Below, piece by piece: positions 7,833 to 18,735 of a stretch of DNA of 48,555 nt. This DNA comes from Zestomonas carbonaria (GTDB lineage Bacteria > Pseudomonadota > Gammaproteobacteria > Pseudomonadales > Pseudomonadaceae), in contig NZ_CAJFCI010000058.1 in the NCBI RefSeq assembly GCF_904061905.1, forward strand, positions 1-48,555, written 5' to 3'. A program made the translations under genes and the position numbers. Under the pieces are notes generated by a model. The model had not been told where the DNA came from and ran no database searches. It worked only from the letters and a program-made list of their open reading frames with translations. Each line of letters opens with the position of its first letter. Within the stretch, counting starts at the first letter, position 1.

Positions 7833-8579
7833 ATGACCGATTCAGCTCGCATCGCACTGGTCACTGGGGGAATGGGCGGCATCGGCACGGCGATCAGCCA
7901 GCGCCTGCACCGCGAGGGTTTCACCGTGGTGGTCGGCTGCAGTCCGGCATCCAGCCGCAAGAACGACTGGATAAGCCGGCAACAGGAGGCCGGTTATCAC
8001 TTCCACTGCGTGGACTGCGACATCACCGACTGGGAGAGCACGCGCCAGGGCTTCGAGCTGGTGCGGGAGAGCGTCGGCCCGATCGACGTGCTGGTGAACA
8101 ACGCCGGCATCACCCGCGACGCAACCTTCCGCAAGCTGACTCCGGAAAACTGGCGCGCGGTGATCGAGACCAACCTCAACGGCCTGTTCAACACCACCAA
8201 GCAGGTCATCGACAGCATGCTGGCGCGGAACTGGGGACGGATCATCAACATCTCCTCGATCAACGGCCAGCGCGGCCAGTTCGGCCAGACCAACTACTCG
8301 GCGGCCAAGGCCGGCATCCACGGCTTCACCATGGCGCTGGCGCGGGAAGTGAGCGGCAAGGGGGTGACCGTCAACACCGTCTCTCCCGGCTACATCCAGA
8401 CCGACATGACCGCCGCCATCCGCCCGGACATCCTCGAAGGCATGATCGCCGGCATCCCGGTCGGGCGACTCGGCCAGCCCGAGGAAATCGCCTCCATCGT
8501 GGCCTGGCTGGCCTCGACGGAATCCGCCTATGCCACCGGCGCCGACTTCTCGGTGAACGGCGGCATGAACATGCAGTGA
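7833..8579 (+). CDS. phaB: Acetoacetyl-CoA reductase
   Basis: This 248-residue short-chain dehydrogenase has the usual PhaB length. The nucleotide-binding GGMGGIG is at residues 12-18, NNAG at 89-92, catalytic Ser in NISSING (about 141-142) and Tyr155-x3-Lys159 (YSAAK). It reduces acetoacetyl-CoA to (R)-3-hydroxybutyryl-CoA, the monomer for PhaC. The context (directly before phaA and phaC) and the C-terminal FSVNGGMNMQ end typical of PhaB separate it from FabG. The ribosome-binding site is a G-rich run of moderate quality. It is the first gene of the phaBAC operon; 29 bases separate it from phaA. Confidence 0.95.
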   Translation: MTDSARIALVTGGMGGIGTAISQRLHREGFTVVVGCSPASSRKNDWISRQQEAGYHFHCVDCDITDWESTRQGFELVRESVGPIDVLVNNAGITRDATFRKLTPENWRAVIETNLNGLFNTTKQVIDSMLARNWGRIINISSINGQRGQFGQTNYSAAKAGIHGFTMALAREVSGKGVTVNTVSPGYIQTDMTAAIRPDILEGMIAGIPVGRLGQPEEIASIVAWLASTESAYATGADFSVNGGMNMQ

Positions 8580-8608
8580 CCACGATTCCCGACCCCGAGA
8601 GGTGAACC

Positions 8609-9787
8609 ATGACCGACGTGGTGATAGTCGCCGCAACCCGTACCGCCATCGGCAGCTTCCAGGGCTCGCTGGCGGACGTTCCCGCCCCCGAGCTGGGCGC
8701 CGCGCTGATCCGCGCCCTGCTGGAAAAGACCGGCATCGCCGCGTCCGCAGTGGACGAGGTGATCCTCGGCCAGGTCCTAACCGCCGGCGCCGGACAGAAC
8801 CCGGCGCGCCAGGCGGCGATCGCCGCTGGCCTGCCCGCCGAAGTACCCGCCCTGACCCTCAACAAGGTCTGCGGTTCCGGACTCAAGTCCGTGCACCTGG
8901 CGATCCAGGCGATCCGCTGCGGAGACGCCGAGCTGGTCGTCGCCGGCGGCCAGGAGAACATGAGCCTGGCGCCCTATGTGTTGCCGAAGGCGCGCACCGG
9001 CCTGCGCATGGGACATGCGCAACTGCTCGACAGCCTGATCCAGGACGGCCTGTGGGACGCCTTCAACGACTACCACATGGGCATCACCGCCGAGAACCTG
9101 GTGGAGCAGTACGGCATCAGCCGCGAACAGCAGGACGCCTTCGCCGCCGCATCCCAGCAGAAGGCGCTGGCCGCCATCGAGGCCGGGCGCTTCGCCGACG
9201 AGATCACCCCGGTCCTGATCCCGCGGCGCAAGGGCGATCCGGTGGCCTTCGCCATCGACGAACAGCCACGCGCCGGCACCACCGCCGACGCCCTGGCCAA
9301 GCTCAGGCCGGCGTTCAAGAAAGACGGCACGGTGACCGCCGGCAATGCCTCGACCCTCAACGACGGCGCGGCCGTGCTGATCCTCGCCAGTGCCGCCAAG
9401 GCCGAGGCCCTGGGCCTGCCGGTCCTGGCCAGGATCAAGGCCTACGCCAGCGCGGGGGTCGATCCGTCGATCATGGGCATCGGCCCGGTGCCGGCCACCC
9501 GCCGGACACTGGAGAAAGCCGGCTGGAGCCTGGCCGACCTCGACCTGATCGAAGCCAACGAAGCCTTCGCCGCCCAGTCGCTGGCGGTCGGCAAGGATCT
9601 CGGCTGGGACGCGGCGAAGGTCAACGTCAACGGCGGCGCCATCGCCCTCGGCCACCCCATCGGCGCTTCCGGTGCGCGCATCCTGGTCAGCCTGCTGCAC
9701 GAGATGATCAAGCGCGATGCGAAGAAGGGTCTCGCCACCCTGTGCATCGGCGGCGGCCAAGGCGTGGCCCTGGCCATCGAGCGCTGA
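8609..9787 (+). CDS. phaA: Acetyl-CoA acetyltransferase (beta-ketothiolase)
   Basis: The 392-residue biosynthetic thiolase has Cys88 (NKVCGSG) as acyl-bearing nucleophile, His349 in [10 protein letters not shown] and Cys379 in LCIGGGQG. It joins two acetyl-CoA into acetoacetyl-CoA, and with propionyl-CoA could form 3-ketovaleryl-CoA. GAGAGGTGA precedes the ATG. It resembles the AtoB/PhaA branch and differs from the second thiolase of the window (19.8-21.0 kb), which has a CAQGHP version of the histidine motif. It is the middle gene of the operon; a strong hairpin lies between it and phaC. Confidence 0.96.
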   Translation: MTDVVIVAATRTAIGSFQGSLADVPAPELGAALIRALLEKTGIAASAVDEVILGQVLTAGAGQNPARQAAIAAGLPAEVPALTLNKVCGSGLKSVHLAIQAIRCGDAELVVAGGQENMSLAPYVLPKARTGLRMGHAQLLDSLIQDGLWDAFNDYHMGITAENLVEQYGISREQQDAFAAASQQKALAAIEAGRFADEITPVLIPRRKGDPVAFAIDEQPRAGTTADALAKLRPAFKKDGTVTAGNASTLNDGAAVLILASAAKAEALGLPVLARIKAYASAGVDPSIMGIGPVPATRRTLEKAGWSLADLDLIEANEAFAAQSLAVGKDLGWDAAKVNVNGGAIALGHPIGASGARILVSLLHEMIKRDAKKGLATLCIGGGQGVALAIER

Positions 9788-9838
9788 ACGACACCCGCGT
9801 ACGGCACCCGCCATCGACCCTCGTACCACCAGGACCGG

Positions 9839-9858
9839 CCGCCCCGCGATCGGGGCGG
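9839..9858 (+). other. Perfect hairpin in the phaA-phaC gap
   Basis: CCGCCCCG (9839-9846) and CGGGGCGG (9851-9858) pair around the loop CGAT. No T run follows, so it is more likely an mRNA-stability or processing hairpin, or a weak attenuator, than a full terminator. It ends 27 bases before the phaC ATG. Confidence 0.65.
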
Positions 9859-9885
9859 TGCTTGCCGTTTGCCAGGGAGCCCCGC

Positions 9886-11586
9886 ATGGACAACCCGCAC
9901 ACCTTCAATGCCTATTGGTCGGGCCAGGCCCCGTTCGTGGCCAGCCTGGTGCTTCAGCAACTGCGCCTGTGGATGGCGCGGAACCCCTGGTTCAGCGACT
10001 ACGACCAGAGCCGCTGGTTCGAGGTGCCGGCCGAGCAGCTCGACCACCTGCAGAGCGACTACCAGCAGGAATGGCTCGCCCTCGCCCAGCAACTGCTGAC
10101 CCTGCGGCCGTTCGACTTCAGCGACCGCCGCTTCGCCGGCGCCAACTGGAGCGAACCGATGTTCGGCTCGCTGGCCGCCTTCTACCTGCTCAACTCCGGC
10201 TACCTGCTCAAGCTGGCGGCCCTGCTGCCCATCGACGTGGAAAAACCACGCAAGCGGCTGCACTACCTGGTCGAGCAGACCGTCGCCGCCAGCGCGCCGA
10301 GCAACTTCCTGCCGAGCAACCCCGACGCCCTGCAACGGCTGGCGGAGACCGGCGGCGCCAGCCTGTTCACCGGCCTCCTCCACCTGCTCGGCGACATGCG
10401 GGAAGGCAAGCTGCGCCAGTGCGACGCCGGCGAGTTCGAGGTGGGCGTCAACCTGGCGATCACCCCCGGCGAGGTGGTGTTCGAGAACCACATCTTCCAG
10501 TTGATCCAGTACCGGCCGCTGACCGAGACCCAGTACCGGACGCCCCTGTTCATCGTCCCGCCGGCGATCAACAAGTACTACATCCTCGACCTGCGCCCGG
10601 AGAACTCCCTGGTCCGCCACCTGCTGGAAGAAGGCCACCCGGTGTTCCTGATGTCCTGGCGCAACTTCGGCCAGGAGCAGTCCGGCCTGGACATGGACGA
10701 CCTGATCCAGGACGGCGTGATCGCCGCACTACGGGTGGTCCGCGCGATCAGCGGCGAACGGCGGCTCAACTGCGTGGGCTTCTGCATCGGCGGCACCATG
10801 CTGACCAGCGCCCTGGCGATACTCGCCGCCCGTGGCGACCGGGACATCGCCAGCCTGAGCCTGCTGGCGACCTTCCTCGACTACCTCGATACCGGCCAGA
10901 TCGACGTGTTCATCGACGAACAGATGGTGAGCTACCGCGAGCGCACCATCGGCGGCCAGGGCGGCCCCACCGGCCTGTTCCGGGGCGAGGACATGGGCAA
11001 CACCTTCTCCCTGCTGCGCCCCAACGAACTGTGGTGGAACTACCACGTCGACAAGTACCTCAAGGGCCAGAAGCCGCCCGCGCTGGACCTGCTGTTCTGG
11101 AACAACGACAGCACCAACCTGCCCGGCCCCATGTACTGCTGGTACCTGCGCCACACCTACCTGCAGAACGACCTGAAGAGCGGCGAGCTGGAGAGCTGCG
11201 GCGTCAAGCTGGACCTGCGGCGCATCGAGGCGCCCGCCTACATCCTCGGCACCCAGGACGACCACATCGTGCCCTGGCACAGCGCCTACGCCAGCACCGC
11301 CCTGCTGAGCGGCCCCTGCCGCTTCGTCCTCGGCGCCTCCGGGCACATCGCCGGGGTGCTCAACCCGCCGGCGAAAAACAAACGCCAGTACTGGACCAAC
11401 GCAGACACGCCGGCCAGCCCGGACGATTGGTTCGCCAGCGCCGAGCAGCACCCCGGCAGTTGGTGGACCGACTGGTTCGCCTGGCTGGCGGCCCAGGCCG
11501 GCAAGCGCAGGCAGGCCGTCGAGCGCCTGGGCAGCGCCGAGTACCCGCCCCTGGAGCCCGCTCCCGGTCGCTACGTCAGGGAATGA
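9886..11586 (+). CDS. phaC: Class I polyhydroxyalkanoate synthase
   Basis: The 566-residue enzyme polymerises (R)-3-hydroxyacyl-CoA into PHA at the granule surface. An N-terminal PhaC_N region (about 60-240) precedes an alpha/beta-hydrolase core. Cys300 lies in the lipase-like box GFCIGG, Asp459 in TQDDHIVPW and His487 in GASGHIAG: a complete triad. Length, the GFCIGG box and the absence of a PhaE partner mark class I (short-chain monomers), unlike the class II PhaC1/PhaC2 usual in Pseudomonas. A longer open frame from 8602 runs through phaA out of frame; the ATG at 9886 with AGGGAG before it begins the normal N-terminus. It is the last gene of phaBAC and converges on the LysR gene 27 bases later. 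Confidence 0.96.
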   Translation: MDNPHTFNAYWSGQAPFVASLVLQQLRLWMARNPWFSDYDQSRWFEVPAEQLDHLQSDYQQEWLALAQQLLTLRPFDFSDRRFAGANWSEPMFGSLAAFYLLNSGYLLKLAALLPIDVEKPRKRLHYLVEQTVAASAPSNFLPSNPDALQRLAETGGASLFTGLLHLLGDMREGKLRQCDAGEFEVGVNLAITPGEVVFENHIFQLIQYRPLTETQYRTPLFIVPPAINKYYILDLRPENSLVRHLLEEGHPVFLMSWRNFGQEQSGLDMDDLIQDGVIAALRVVRAISGERRLNCVGFCIGGTMLTSALAILAARGDRDIASLSLLATFLDYLDTGQIDVFIDEQMVSYRERTIGGQGGPTGLFRGEDMGNTFSLLRPNELWWNYHVDKYLKGQKPPALDLLFWNNDSTNLPGPMYCWYLRHTYLQNDLKSGELESCGVKLDLRRIEAPAYILGTQDDHIVPWHSAYASTALLSGPCRFVLGASGHIAGVLNPPAKNKRQYWTNADTPASPDDWFASAEQHPGSWWTDWFAWLAAQAGKRRQAVERLGSAEYPPLEPAPGRYVRE

Positions 11587-11613
11587 GCGCTGGCCCGCGA
11601 TGGGCCGGCCGCC

Positions 11614-12513
11614 TCAGACGCCCGGCCGGCTCATCAGCACGTCCTGGCTGGCGGCGGCCTTTTCGCGCAGGAAGTTCCAGGTGGTCTTCATCCGCGCGAT
11701 GTCCTTCAGCTCGATGGGCATCAGCATCCAGAAGGTGCGGGTGAAGGCTATCTGCTCGCCGAGCACGCAGTGCAGCCGCGAGTCGGCATCGGCGGCGAAG
11801 GCCGGGAGAATGGCGATCCCCGCCCCGGCGGCGGCCGCCTGCTGCTGGGCGAGGATGCTGGTGCTGCGCAAGGCGATGTGCAGGGGCTTGCCGATCTCGT
11901 CGAGGTAGAACAGCTCCTTGCTGTACAGCAGGTCGTCGATGTAGCTGACGAAGCTGTGTTCGCGCAGGTCGTCCCGGCCGCGTATCGGCGGATGGCCCGC
12001 CAGGTAGTCGGCCGAGGCGTACAGCCGGAGCACGTAGTCGGTCAGCCTGGTGATGATGAACGGCCCGCGCTCCGGGCGCTCCAGGGTGATCACGATGTCC
12101 GCCTCGCGCCGCGACATGTGGAGCATGCGCGGTACGGCGAGCAGGTCGATGCCGAGGTTGGGATAGCGCCTGGTGAGCTCCGCGAGCTGGGGCGCCAGCA
12201 TCATCGCCCCGTAGCCCTCGGTCGTGCCGATGCGCACGTGGCCGGAGAGGCTTTCCTGCTGGTCTTCGCGGGTCCTCTCGATGGCCGAGAAGGCGCTCTC
12301 CATCGCTTCGGCCTGCGGCAGCAGGTCCCGCCCCGCCTCGGTCAGGCTGTAGCCGCCGGTACTGCGCAGGAACAACTGCGCCTCCAGGCTCTTCTCCAGG
12401 GCCTGCACACGGCGCGCCACGGTGGTGTGGTCCACGCCCAGGCGGCGCGCGGCAGCGGTCAGCCGGCCGGCGCGGGAAAGTTCGAGGAAATAGCGCAGGT
12501 TGTCCCAATCCAT
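11614..12513 (-). CDS. LysR-family regulator of the valine-degradation operon
   Basis: The 299-residue protein has an N-terminal LysR helix-turn-helix (about 3-62; [19 protein letters not shown]) and a C-terminal effector-binding domain (about 90-290). It is divergent from mmsA, as is a LysR gene beside mmsA in other pseudomonads such as P. putida; P. aeruginosa uses an AraC-type MmsR instead. The start MDWDNLRYF at 12513 fits the family; a frame extending to 12558 adds 15 residues over the operator. The dyad GTGCAA-N15-TTGCAC at 12532-12558 is its likely site. Effector unknown; a valine-pathway intermediate is inferred. Confidence 0.88.
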   Translation of the reverse strand: MDWDNLRYFLELSRAGRLTAAARRLGVDHTTVARRVQALEKSLEAQLFLRSTGGYSLTEAGRDLLPQAEAMESAFSAIERTREDQQESLSGHVRIGTTEGYGAMMLAPQLAELTRRYPNLGIDLLAVPRMLHMSRREADIVITLERPERGPFIITRLTDYVLRLYASADYLAGHPPIRGRDDLREHSFVSYIDDLLYSKELFYLDEIGKPLHIALRSTSILAQQQAAAAGAGIAILPAFAADADSRLHCVLGEQIAFTRTFWMLMPIELKDIARMKTTWNFLREKAAASQDVLMSRPGV

Positions 12514-12531
12514 CCGGCGGCCCCGCTCGCT

Positions 12532-12558
12532 GTGCAAAAATGCAGAATAGCCTTGCAC
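12532..12558. promoter_or_regulatory. Candidate LysR operator, LysR-mmsA gap
   Basis: GTGCAA (12532-12537) and TTGCAC (12553-12558) form a dyad with a 15-base spacer; an extra TGCA (12541-12544) lies between them. It sits 19 bases before the LysR start and 105 before mmsA, the usual place for a LysR activation site. No other feature is seen in 12514-12662. Confidence 0.5.
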
Positions 12559-12662
12559 GAGATCGCATTGCTACCAGCAAAAACGCACTGCTAGGATCGA
12601 TGGAAAGGGTTTCGACGCCGATGCCCTCCGCATCCACTCTCAAGAGGCTGGAGACAAGAACA

Positions 12663-14186
<1,524 letters not shown>

Positions 14187-14192
14187 CGACCC

Positions 14193-14218
14193 GGGCCGGC
14201 GCCCTCGCGCGCCGGCCC
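14193..14218 (+). other. Strong hairpin after mmsA
   Basis: GGGCCGGCGC (14193-14202) and GCGCCGGCCC (14209-14218) form a perfect 10-bp stem with a 6-base loop, four bases after the mmsA stop. It is followed by CTTGCC, not a T run. It could reduce read-through or protect the mmsA mRNA end inside the operon. Confidence 0.65.
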
Positions 14219-14238
14219 CTTGCCGAGGATTCCCCCAG

Positions 14239-15012
14239 ATGAGCTACGAAACCCTGCTGCTCGAAGTACGGGAGCGCGTCGGGCTGGTCACCCTGAACCG
14301 CCCGAAAGCGCTCAACGCGCTGAACAGCCAGTTGATCGCCGAACTCAACCAGGCCCTCGACCGCCTGGAAAGCGACCCGGCCATCGGCTGCATCGTCATC
14401 ACCGGCTCGCCCAAGGCCTTCGCCGCCGGTGCGGACATCAAGGAAATGGCCGAGCTGACCTTTCCGCAGATCTACCTGGACGACTTCTTCTCCGCCGCCG
14501 ACCGCATCGCCAACCGCCGCAAGCCGATCATCGCCGCGGTAGCCGGCTACGCCCTGGGCGGCGGCTGCGAGCTGGCGCTGATGTGCGACTTCATCTACGC
14601 CGCCGACAACGCCCGCTTCGGCCTGCCGGAAGTCACCCTCGGCGTGCTGCCGGCGATCGGCGGCACCCAGCGCCTGACCCACGCCCTGGGCAAGTCCAAG
14701 GCCATGGAACTGTGCCTGACCGGCCGCCAGTTGACCGCCGAGGAAGCCGAACGCGCCGGCCTGGTGGCCCGCGTCTTCCCGGCGGAACAACTGCTGGAGA
14801 AGACCCTCGAGGCCGCCCAGGGCATCGCTTCGAAGTCGCTGCCGGCGGTGATGATGGTCAAGGAAAGCGTCAACCGCGCCTTCGAAGGCAGCCTCAGCGA
14901 GGGCCTGCGCTTCGAGCGGCGGATCTTCCACTCGGTGTTCGCCACCCACGACCAGAAGGAAGGCATGGCCGCCTTCGTCGAGAAACGACCGGCGCAATTC
15001 AAGCACCGCTGA
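14239..15012 (+). CDS. Enoyl-CoA hydratase (crotonase family)
   Basis: The 257-residue crotonase has the oxyanion segment AAGADIKEM (62-70), Glu111 in GGGCELAL and Glu131 in LPEVTLG: both catalytic glutamates of true hydratases. In the operon it would hydrate methacrylyl-CoA to 3-hydroxyisobutyryl-CoA, between the acyl-CoA dehydrogenase and the hydrolase. It may also serve fatty-acid oxidation. A crotonase of P. aeruginosa (DspI) involved in making a cis-2-decenoate signal is also encoded next to such genes, but this sequence gives no reason to assign that role. AGGA precedes the ATG. A REP pair follows the gene and separates it from mmsB. Confidence 0.92.
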   Translation: MSYETLLLEVRERVGLVTLNRPKALNALNSQLIAELNQALDRLESDPAIGCIVITGSPKAFAAGADIKEMAELTFPQIYLDDFFSAADRIANRRKPIIAAVAGYALGGGCELALMCDFIYAADNARFGLPEVTLGVLPAIGGTQRLTHALGKSKAMELCLTGRQLTAEEAERAGLVARVFPAEQLLEKTLEAAQGIASKSLPAVMMVKESVNRAFEGSLSEGLRFERRIFHSVFATHDQKEGMAAFVEKRPAQFKHR

Positions 15013-15019
15013 CAGCTTC

Positions 15020-15091
15020 CGTAGGGTGGATGTCGCTTTTCACATCCACCGCCGCGATGGTGGAAAACGCTTCGCGGTTTTCCACCCTACG
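15020..15091. repeat. CGTAGGGTGG-type inverted repeat inside the mms operon
   Basis: CGTAGGGTGG (15020-15029) pairs with CCACCCTACG (15082-15091). Inside are two smaller hairpins, one with GTGGATGT/ACATCCAC and one with GGTGGAAAACG/GTTTTCCACC. The same ends occur at 42729-42805, between ackA and pta. Non-coding. Confidence 0.85.
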
Positions 15092-15100
15092 AACTGCCCG

Positions 15101-15139
15101 GCTCCCTCTCCCCTCGGGAGAGGGCTGGGGTGAGGGAGC
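15101..15139. repeat. Short copy of the CCCTCTCCC/GGGAGAGGG repeat
   Basis: GCTCCCTCTCCCC is followed by GGGAGAGGGCTGGGGTGAGGGAGC-like sequence. This is half of the composite element seen complete at 6381-6523. It makes the ech-mmsB gap 194 bases long. No gene lies in it. Confidence 0.75.
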
Positions 15140-15206
15140 GAACGATCCGCTGCGCCCCGCTCCGAAGGGCCACGGGACGCATAACGACAACAACAGAGGT
15201 ATCGCC

Positions 15207-16100
15207 ATGCATATCGGCTTTCTCGGTCTCGGCAACATGGGCGCGCCCATGGCCCGCAATCTGCTCAAGGCCGGCCACGCGCTGACCGTCTTCGATCCCT
15301 CGGCCCCGGCGCTCGCCGGCCTGGTCGAGGCCGGCGCCACGGCGGCCGCCTCCCCCGCCGCCCTGGCCCGCACCGATGTCGAGGCGATCATCACCATGCT
15401 GCCGGCCGCCGCCCACGTGAAGGGCGTGTACCTCGGCGAAGACGGCCTGCTGGCCAACGTGCGCGAAGGCGTGCTGCTGATCGACTCCTCGACCATCGAC
15501 CCGCACAGCGCCCGCGAAGTGGCCGCGGCGGCCGTCGCCCACGGCAACCCGATGCTCGACGCACCGGTCTCCGGCGGCACCGGCGGCGCGGCGGCCGGCA
15601 CCCTGACCTTCATGGTCGGCGGCGAGGCCGGCGACTTCGAGCGCGCCCGGCCGATCCTCGCCAGCATGGGCAAGAACATCGTGCACTGCGGCGGCGCCGG
15701 CAACGGCCAGGTGGCCAAGGTCGCCAACAACATGCTGCTCGGCATCTCGATGATCGGCGTGGCCGAAGCCATGGCCCTCGGCGTGGCGCTGGGCATGGAC
15801 GCCAGCGTGCTGGCCGGGGTGATCAACACCTCCAGCGGCCGCTGCTGGAGTTCGGACACCTACAACCCCTTCCCCGGCGTGCTGGACAACGTGCCGGCGT
15901 CGCGCGGCTACAGCGGCGGCTTCGGCACCGACCTGATGCTCAAGGACCTCGGCCTCGCCACCGAGGCGGCCAGGCAGGCGCGCCAGCCGGTACTGCTCGG
16001 CGCGGCGGCACAGCAGCTCTACCAGAGCTTCAGCCAGCAGGGCAACGGCGCCCTGGACTTCTCCGCCATCATCAACTTCTACCGCAAGCAAGAGGCCTGA
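15207..16100 (+). CDS. mmsB: 3-hydroxyisobutyrate dehydrogenase
   Basis: The 297-residue beta-hydroxyacid dehydrogenase oxidises 3-hydroxyisobutyrate to methylmalonate semialdehyde with NAD+. The Rossmann motif GLGNMGAP (7-14), the substrate loop DAPVSGGTGGA (118-128) and catalytic Lys171 in KVANNMLL are present, and length is typical. A longer open frame from 14220 runs antiparallel in frame to other genes; the ATG at 15207 after AGAGGT is the family start. The stop and the next start are two bases apart, so it is coupled to the hydrolase gene. Confidence 0.95.
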   Translation: MHIGFLGLGNMGAPMARNLLKAGHALTVFDPSAPALAGLVEAGATAAASPAALARTDVEAIITMLPAAAHVKGVYLGEDGLLANVREGVLLIDSSTIDPHSAREVAAAAVAHGNPMLDAPVSGGTGGAAAGTLTFMVGGEAGDFERARPILASMGKNIVHCGGAGNGQVAKVANNMLLGISMIGVAEAMALGVALGMDASVLAGVINTSSGRCWSSDTYNPFPGVLDNVPASRGYSGGFGTDLMLKDLGLATEAARQARQPVLLGAAAQQLYQSFSQQGNGALDFSAIINFYRKQEA

Positions 16101-16102
16101 GC

Positions 16103-17191
16103 ATGAGCGACGCCGAAGCGCCCGTATTGGCCGAGGTACGCAACCGCGTCGGCCACCTGACGCTGAACCGCCCGGCCGGGCTGAACGCGCTGACCCTGCC
16201 GATGATCCGTTCCATCCAGCGACGGCTGAGCGCCTGGGAACACGACCCGGCGATCCTCGCCGTGGTCCTGCGCGCCAATGGCGAGAAGGCGTTCTGCGCC
16301 GGCGGCGACATCCGCGCGCTGTACGACAGCTACCTGGCCGGCGGCGACCTGCACACCACGTTCTTCGAGGAGGAATACGCCCTCGACCAGTACATCCACG
16401 CCTACCGCAAACCCATCGTCGCGCTGATGGACGGCTTCGTCCTCGGCGGCGGCATGGGCCTGGTCCAGGGCGCGGCGCTGCGGGTGGTCACCGAGCGGGC
16501 CCGGATGGGCATGCCGGAAACCGGCATCGGCTACTTCCCGGACGTCGGCGGCAGCTACTTCCTCTCGCGCCTGCCGGGCGAACTGGGGCTCTACCTCGGC
16601 GTCACCGGCATCCAGATCCGCGCCGCCGACGCGCTGTACACGCGGCTGGCCGACTGGTGCCTGCCCAGCGAACAGCTCGCCGAGTTCGACCGCTGCCTGG
16701 ACAACATGGGCTGGACCGGCCACCCGCACGAGGCCCTGCGCAGCCTGCTCGCCACCCTGGCCGGCAACAAGCTGCCGGGCGCCGAACTCCAGGCCCTGCG
16801 CCCGGCCATCGACGAACACTTCGCCCTGCCCGACCTGCCGGCGATCCACGCCTCGCTGCTGGCGGAAAGCCGCCCCGAGTTCCAGGACTGGGCCGGGCAG
16901 ACCGTCAAGCTGCTCGACAGCCGCTCGCCGCTGGCCATGAGCGTGACCCTGGAACTGCTGCGCCGTGGCCGCGACCTGCCGCTCGAAGCCTGCTTCGAAC
17001 TGGAACTGCACCTCGACCGCCAATGGTTCGCCAAGGGTGACATCATGGAAGGCGTGCGCGCACTGATCGTCGACAAGGACAAGACACCGCGCTGGAACCC
17101 GCCGACACTGGCGGAACTCGACCCCGCCCGCGTGGACGACCTGTTCAGCGGCTTCCAGCCGGCCAGCGGCAAGGCCCAGCGCAGCGCCTGA
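16103..17191 (+). CDS. 3-hydroxyisobutyryl-CoA hydrolase
   Basis: The 362-residue protein is the long crotonase type with the ECH_2 C-terminal half. Glu139 and Asp147 in [13 protein letters not shown] are the HIBCH signature, and [11 protein letters not shown] (64-74) forms the oxyanion pocket. It releases CoA from 3-hydroxyisobutyryl-CoA, giving the MmsB substrate. Length (350-390 usual) supports hydrolase, not plain hydratase. It follows mmsB by two bases and precedes the acyl-CoA dehydrogenase by 28. Confidence 0.92.
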   Translation: MSDAEAPVLAEVRNRVGHLTLNRPAGLNALTLPMIRSIQRRLSAWEHDPAILAVVLRANGEKAFCAGGDIRALYDSYLAGGDLHTTFFEEEYALDQYIHAYRKPIVALMDGFVLGGGMGLVQGAALRVVTERARMGMPETGIGYFPDVGGSYFLSRLPGELGLYLGVTGIQIRAADALYTRLADWCLPSEQLAEFDRCLDNMGWTGHPHEALRSLLATLAGNKLPGAELQALRPAIDEHFALPDLPAIHASLLAESRPEFQDWAGQTVKLLDSRSPLAMSVTLELLRRGRDLPLEACFELELHLDRQWFAKGDIMEGVRALIVDKDKTPRWNPPTLAELDPARVDDLFSGFQPASGKAQRSA

Positions 17192-17219
17192 GCCGCGTCA
17201 CAGAACGAGAGAGAGACCG

Positions 17220-18371
17220 ATGCACGACCTCGAACTGAGCGAAGAACAACGCATGATCCGCGACCTGGCCCGCGATTTCGCCCGCCGCGAGATCGCGCCC
17301 AAGGCCCAGGAATGGGAAAAGGCCGGCTGGATCGACGACGCCCTGGTGAGCCAGATGGGCAACCTGGGCCTGCTCGGCATGGTGGTTCCGGAAGAATGGG
17401 GCGGCTCCTACATCGACTACGTCGCCTACGCCCTGGCGGTGGAAGAGATTTCCGCCGGCGACGGCGCCACCGGCGCGCTGATGAGCATCCACAATTCGGT
17501 GGGCTGCGGACCGGTCCTGCGCTACGGCACCCAGGCTCAGAAGGAGGAATGGCTGCCGAGCCTCGCCAGCGGCCAGGCCATCGGCTGCTTCTGCCTGACC
17601 GAACCGCAGGCCGGCTCGGAAGCGCACAACCTGCGCACCCGCGCCGAACTGCGCGGCGGCCGGTGGGTGATCAACGGCGCCAAGCAGTTCGTCAGCAACG
17701 GCAAGCGCGCCAAGCTGGCGATCGTCTTCGCCGTCACCGACCCGGAGCTGGGCAAGAAGGGCCTGTCGGCCTTCCTGGTGCCGACCGACACCCCTGGCTT
17801 CGTGGTCGACCGCAGCGAGCACAAGATGGGCATCAGGGCTTCCGACACCTGCGCGGTGACCCTCAACGAATGCGCGGTCCCCGAAGCGAACCTGCTCGGC
17901 GAGCGCGGCAAGGGCCTGGCCATCGCCCTCTCCAACCTCGAAGGCGGCCGCATCGGCATCGCCGCCCAGGCCCTGGGCATCGCCCGCGCGGCCTTCGAAG
18001 CGGCGCTCGGCTACGCGCGCGAACGCATCCAGTTCGGCAAGCCGATCATCGAGCACCAGAGCGTGGCCAACCTGCTCGCCGACATGCACACCCAGCTCAA
18101 CGCCACGCGCCTGCTGGTCCTCCACGCGGCACGGCTGAAGAGCACCGACCTGCCCTGCCTGTCGGAAGCCTCGCAGGCCAAGCTGTTCGCCTCGGAAATG
18201 GCCGAGCGGGTCTGCTCCAAGGCCATGCAGATCCACGGCGGCTACGGCTACCTGGAGGACTATCCGGTGGAGAAGTACTACCGCGACGCGCGCATCACCC
18301 AGATCTACGAGGGCTCCAGCGAGATCCAGCGCCTGCTGATCGCCCGCGAGCTGGCCCACTACGACCTGTAG
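17220..18371 (+). CDS. Acyl-CoA dehydrogenase, probably isobutyryl-CoA specific
   Basis: The 383-residue flavoprotein has the usual three domains: N-terminal helices (1-115), a beta domain with [13 protein letters not shown] (about 121-133) and C-terminal helices. The catalytic base Glu364 lies in [10 protein letters not shown]. It would oxidise isobutyryl-CoA to methacrylyl-CoA, passing electrons to ETF, which completes the valine set here. Other short or branched acyl-CoAs are possible. GAGAGAG precedes the ATG. A terminator-like hairpin starts 14 bases after the stop, ending the operon. Confidence 0.92.
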   Translation: MHDLELSEEQRMIRDLARDFARREIAPKAQEWEKAGWIDDALVSQMGNLGLLGMVVPEEWGGSYIDYVAYALAVEEISAGDGATGALMSIHNSVGCGPVLRYGTQAQKEEWLPSLASGQAIGCFCLTEPQAGSEAHNLRTRAELRGGRWVINGAKQFVSNGKRAKLAIVFAVTDPELGKKGLSAFLVPTDTPGFVVDRSEHKMGIRASDTCAVTLNECAVPEANLLGERGKGLAIALSNLEGGRIGIAAQALGIARAAFEAALGYARERIQFGKPIIEHQSVANLLADMHTQLNATRLLVLHAARLKSTDLPCLSEASQAKLFASEMAERVCSKAMQIHGGYGYLEDYPVEKYYRDARITQIYEGSSEIQRLLIARELAHYDL

Positions 18372-18384
18372 CCAGCGCGACACG

Positions 18385-18406
18385 GAACGGGCCCACGGGC
18401 CCGTTC
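18385..18406 (+). terminator. Terminator-like hairpin closing the mms operon
   Basis: GAACGGGCCC (18385-18394) and GGGCCCGTTC (18397-18406) are exact complements, followed by ATGTTTCTCC. The stem is strong and the T run short, so termination is probable but may be partial. Confidence 0.7.
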
Positions 18407-18430
18407 ATGTTTCTCCTGCGCCCATGCGAT

Positions 18431-18460
18431 TTGCCCTGCCGCGCGCCGCTCTGCTAGTGT
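18431..18460 (+). promoter_or_regulatory. Candidate sigma-70 promoter of xseB-ispA
   Basis: TTGCCC (18431-18436) and TAGTGT (18455-18460) are 18 bases apart, 33 bases before the xseB ATG and after the preceding terminator. The match is moderate. Confidence 0.4.
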
Positions 18461-18492
18461 CGCGCCGCTGAATTCCCGCCGAGTGAAGCCTC

Positions 18493-18735
18493 ATGGCCCG
18501 CAAGAAGAACGCCCCTGATTTCGAGCAGTCGCTCGCCGAACTGCAAACCCTGGTCGAACGCCTGGAAAGCGGCGAGTTGTCGCTGGAAGACTCGCTGGCC
18601 GCCTTCGAGCAGGGCATCCGCCTGACCCGCGAGTGCCAGGACGCCCTGGCCCAGGCCGAACAGAAGGTACAGATCCTCCTCGAACGTGACGGCGAACTGC
18701 AGGAAGCACCGTTCGACACGGACGAGCCGGCATGA
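18493..18735 (+). CDS. xseB: Exodeoxyribonuclease VII small subunit
   Basis: The 80-residue protein has the XseB signature: [32 protein letters not shown] and [16 protein letters not shown] (coiled-coil helices). It binds XseA to form the single-strand nuclease exonuclease VII. The ATG follows GAGTGAAG. The stop overlaps the ispA start (ATGA), as in the conserved xseB-ispA pair of gamma-proteobacteria. Confidence 0.96.
   Translation: MARKKNAPDFEQSLAELQTLVERLESGELSLEDSLAAFEQGIRLTRECQDALAQAEQKVQILLERDGELQEAPFDTDEPA

Noticed and set aside
8602..11586. A single 994-residue synthase starting at 8602
   Set aside because: The first part is phaA read in the wrong frame; phaC begins at 9886 with a ribosome-binding site.
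14239..15012. DspI-type enzyme for a dispersal signal
   Set aside because: The sequence shows only general crotonase features and the operon explains it as the valine-pathway hydratase.
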